A stretch of DNA of 6,991 nucleotides from DATELY01 sp035276085 (lineage in GTDB: Bacteria; Pseudomonadota; Gammaproteobacteria; Steroidobacterales; Steroidobacteraceae), in the NCBI GenBank assembly GCA_035276085.1, contig DATELY010000214.1:1-6991 (forward strand). The letters run 5' to 3'. Shown here piece after piece: positions 5,548 through 6,991 of this stretch. The notes under the pieces are model-generated. The model ran no database searches. It was not told the origin of the DNA and saw nothing but the letters and a program-made list of their open reading frames with translations. Numbering within the stretch: the first letter of the stretch is position 1; every line of letters starts with the position of its first letter. Made by a program: the position numbers and the translations under genes.

Positions 5548-6991
5548 AATTGGGAATGTGGCGTTCCAGACGCGGCACGACGTTCGCCGCGAACTGCTGC
5601 AGGCGCAGATCCACGTCTTCGACCTTCTCGTCCGGCTGCCAGGGTGTCACCAGGCGTACCATGGCGCCGTCGGTGCGGGAGCGGGTGAGCCCATCCCAGA
5701 ACAGGTACCACTTCACCACGTATTCGTTGGTGATCGTGCGGCCTCGCTGCTGGAACCAGTAATAGACGACCTGCCGCGACTCGTGCGCCTGAATGATCAC
5801 GCGATTCACGTGCACCGGCCTGCCCGCGACGGACACCCCGGTCAGCTCGATCTGCTTCAGCTCCGTGATCTGCCAACCGCCGGCAGGCAGGCACGCGCGT
5901 GGGGAATGCGCAGCCTCGCCCGCGCGCTGTGCGTCGTACCACGCAATGTAAAGATTCACCATGTCGCGCGAGCCGCGCATGTAGTTGGACACGATGTAGT
6001 CGTCGAGTTTGAGGGCATCCAGATAGATCCGTTCGAGCGCTTCACGGCGTCCCGTCCATGATTCGAGCTGATTGGGAAACATGGAGAATGACTCCCGCTG
6101 CGGAACGACGTGCGCGCGGGTCGGCATCAGCTGCGTGGCAATTGCCGTAGCCGCCAGCACGGCAACACTCGCGATGAGAGGCTTCGGCACGCTCGAGAGC
6201 ATCGGTGCTCGCAGTCCGCCACGGGCCGGCCATTCCAGCCCGAACACCTCATGCCGTGGTCGCCGGTCCGCTCCGATGCGCATCAGCAGTGACATCTCAG
6301 CCAGCAGGATGCCCGCACTGAGCATGAACACCACCCATCCCTGAAAATCGTGCAGCAGCCCCTCGGCCATGCTGATGCCCCAGTACTCCACCGTGATGCC
6401 GATCACTCCAATGCGCAGGCTGTTCATCAACACTGTGACCGGAATGCTCGAAAGGAACAGCGTGACGCGCTTCCACAACGCCGTCTTGAAGAAGTACGCC
6501 ATGATGAAGCCGAGTGTCATGAGCGGAAACAGATAGCGCAGCCCGTCACAGGCCTCCGCCACCTGCAGTTTGTAGGTGCCGAGATCGATCACGTTGCCTT
6601 CGACGGCCACGCTGATGCCGAGCAAGCGGATCACGCTGACTCCGACCTGCGAGGAGATCAGCTGCAAGTGCGTGGAGAACTTCTGCAGCACGAACTCCGG
6701 CAGTGGAATCATGAACAGCAGGATCAGCAATGGCACGAGCAGCCGACGGAACGCCTGTCCGCCGACGAGAGAAAGCACGAAGCCATACAGAACGATCAGC
6801 AGTGCGTATTGCTGCAGGATATAGAACGTGCCGACGTCGCCAATGACCTTGATCCCAATGCCTAGCAACACCAGGCTCACACCCCACCACGACCCTGCAA
6901 GACGTTCGCGCGCCACCGCTGGCCACCGCTGCCAGATCAGGAACGCGGCGATGAGCGGAATCAGAACGCCATGGCTGTACTCCTCGCGCTC
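5546..6991 (-). CDS. xrtD: Exosortase/EpsI fusion protein, XrtD-like (5' end beyond the window)
   Basis: Integral inner-membrane transpeptidase-like enzyme, thought to recognise and cleave C-terminal PEP-CTERM-type sorting signals of exported proteins. The visible part is 481 residues ending at a TGA. The reading frame stays open to the right edge and there encodes EEYSHGVLIPLI, the conserved exosortase N-terminus. The GTG at 6916 is therefore an internal Val, and the true start lies outside. Numbering from the first visible residue, the multi-spanning exosortase domain covers about 1-235. It holds the presumed catalytic triad: Cys148 in AEACDGLRYLFP (codon 6550-6548), Arg193 in NSLRIG (6415-6413) and His214 in LLHDFQGW (6352-6350). 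A further membrane segment near 270-285 leads into an EpsI-type (DUF3485) periplasmic domain with the conserved HSPRACLPAGGW stretch around Cys367. The fusion layout and the LHDFQGWVVFM stretch resemble XrtD, the VPLPA-CTERM-specific type. EpsI-fused XrtA is the alternative. The exosortase call is very sure; the subtype is less so. Confidence 0.93.
   Translation of the reverse strand, partial: EREEYSHGVLIPLIAAFLIWQRWPAVARERLAGSWWGVSLVLLGIGIKVIGDVGTFYILQQYALLIVLYGFVLSLVGGQAFRRLLVPLLILLFMIPLPEFVLQKFSTHLQLISSQVGVSVIRLLGISVAVEGNVIDLGTYKLQVAEACDGLRYLFPLMTLGFIMAYFFKTALWKRVTLFLSSIPVTVLMNSLRIGVIGITVEYWGISMAEGLLHDFQGWVVFMLSAGILLAEMSLLMRIGADRRPRHEVFGLEWPARGGLRAPMLSSVPKPLIASVAVLAATAIATQLMPTRAHVVPQRESFSMFPNQLESWTGRREALERIYLDALKLDDYIVSNYMRGSRDMVNLYIAWYDAQRAGEAAHSPRACLPAGGWQITELKQIELTGVSVAGRPVHVNRVIIQAHESRQVVYYWFQQRGRTITNEYVVKWYLFWDGLTRSRTDGAMVRLVTPWQPDEKVEDVDLRLQQFAANVVPRLERHIPN

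Noticed and set aside
5535..5942. N-terminal extension of the transferase frame to 5942
   Set aside because: The extension lies inside the exosortase-EpsI gene in another frame, is Arg/Gly/Ala-rich without family features, and the ATG at 5534 begins directly at the first membrane helix.
6350..6865. 171-codon plus-strand open frame opposite the exosortase
   Set aside because: It is full of His, Gln, Asp and Arg, as expected opposite a membrane protein, and overlaps the catalytic region of the real gene.

Overview
The window reads as part of a Gram-negative, fairly GC-rich proteobacterial chromosome. The signs are an exosortase, an Sec-exported protein, a TPR protein with a lipoprotein-type signal, and G/C-rich third codon positions. 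Exosortases of this fused type occur in alpha- and gammaproteobacteria. The order or genus cannot be fixed from the sequence alone.

All four genes I can support lie on the minus strand, so the locus is read from the right edge to the left. (1) 6991-5546: an exosortase fused to an EpsI domain, most like XrtD. Its 5' end lies off the right edge. (2) 5534-3897: a WecA/MraY-type polyprenyl-phosphate sugar-1-phosphate transferase with an unusual extra C-terminal membrane domain. It starts 11 bases after the exosortase stop. (3) 3792-1393: a protein with a lipoprotein-type signal, built almost wholly of about 22 consecutive TPR units. It follows a 104-base spacer. (4) 1330 to the left edge: a secreted protein with at least four diverged tandem repeats of about 105 residues. 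It starts 62 bases after gene 3 and its 3' end is off the window. This open frame runs for the whole 1.33 kb without a stop. Because its stop codon lies outside the window, it is easily missed.

Together these look like a section of a PEP-CTERM/exosortase and exopolysaccharide locus. In such systems the exosortase is thought to recognise C-terminal sorting signals of secreted proteins. A WecA-like enzyme starts assembly of a lipid-linked sugar, and a TPR lipoprotein is a recurrent partner. The repeat protein at the left may be a cargo or accessory surface protein, but its C-terminus, where a sorting signal would sit, is not visible. No tRNA, rRNA, CRISPR array, insertion sequence or phage gene was seen. 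The plus strand carries only antisense shadow frames.
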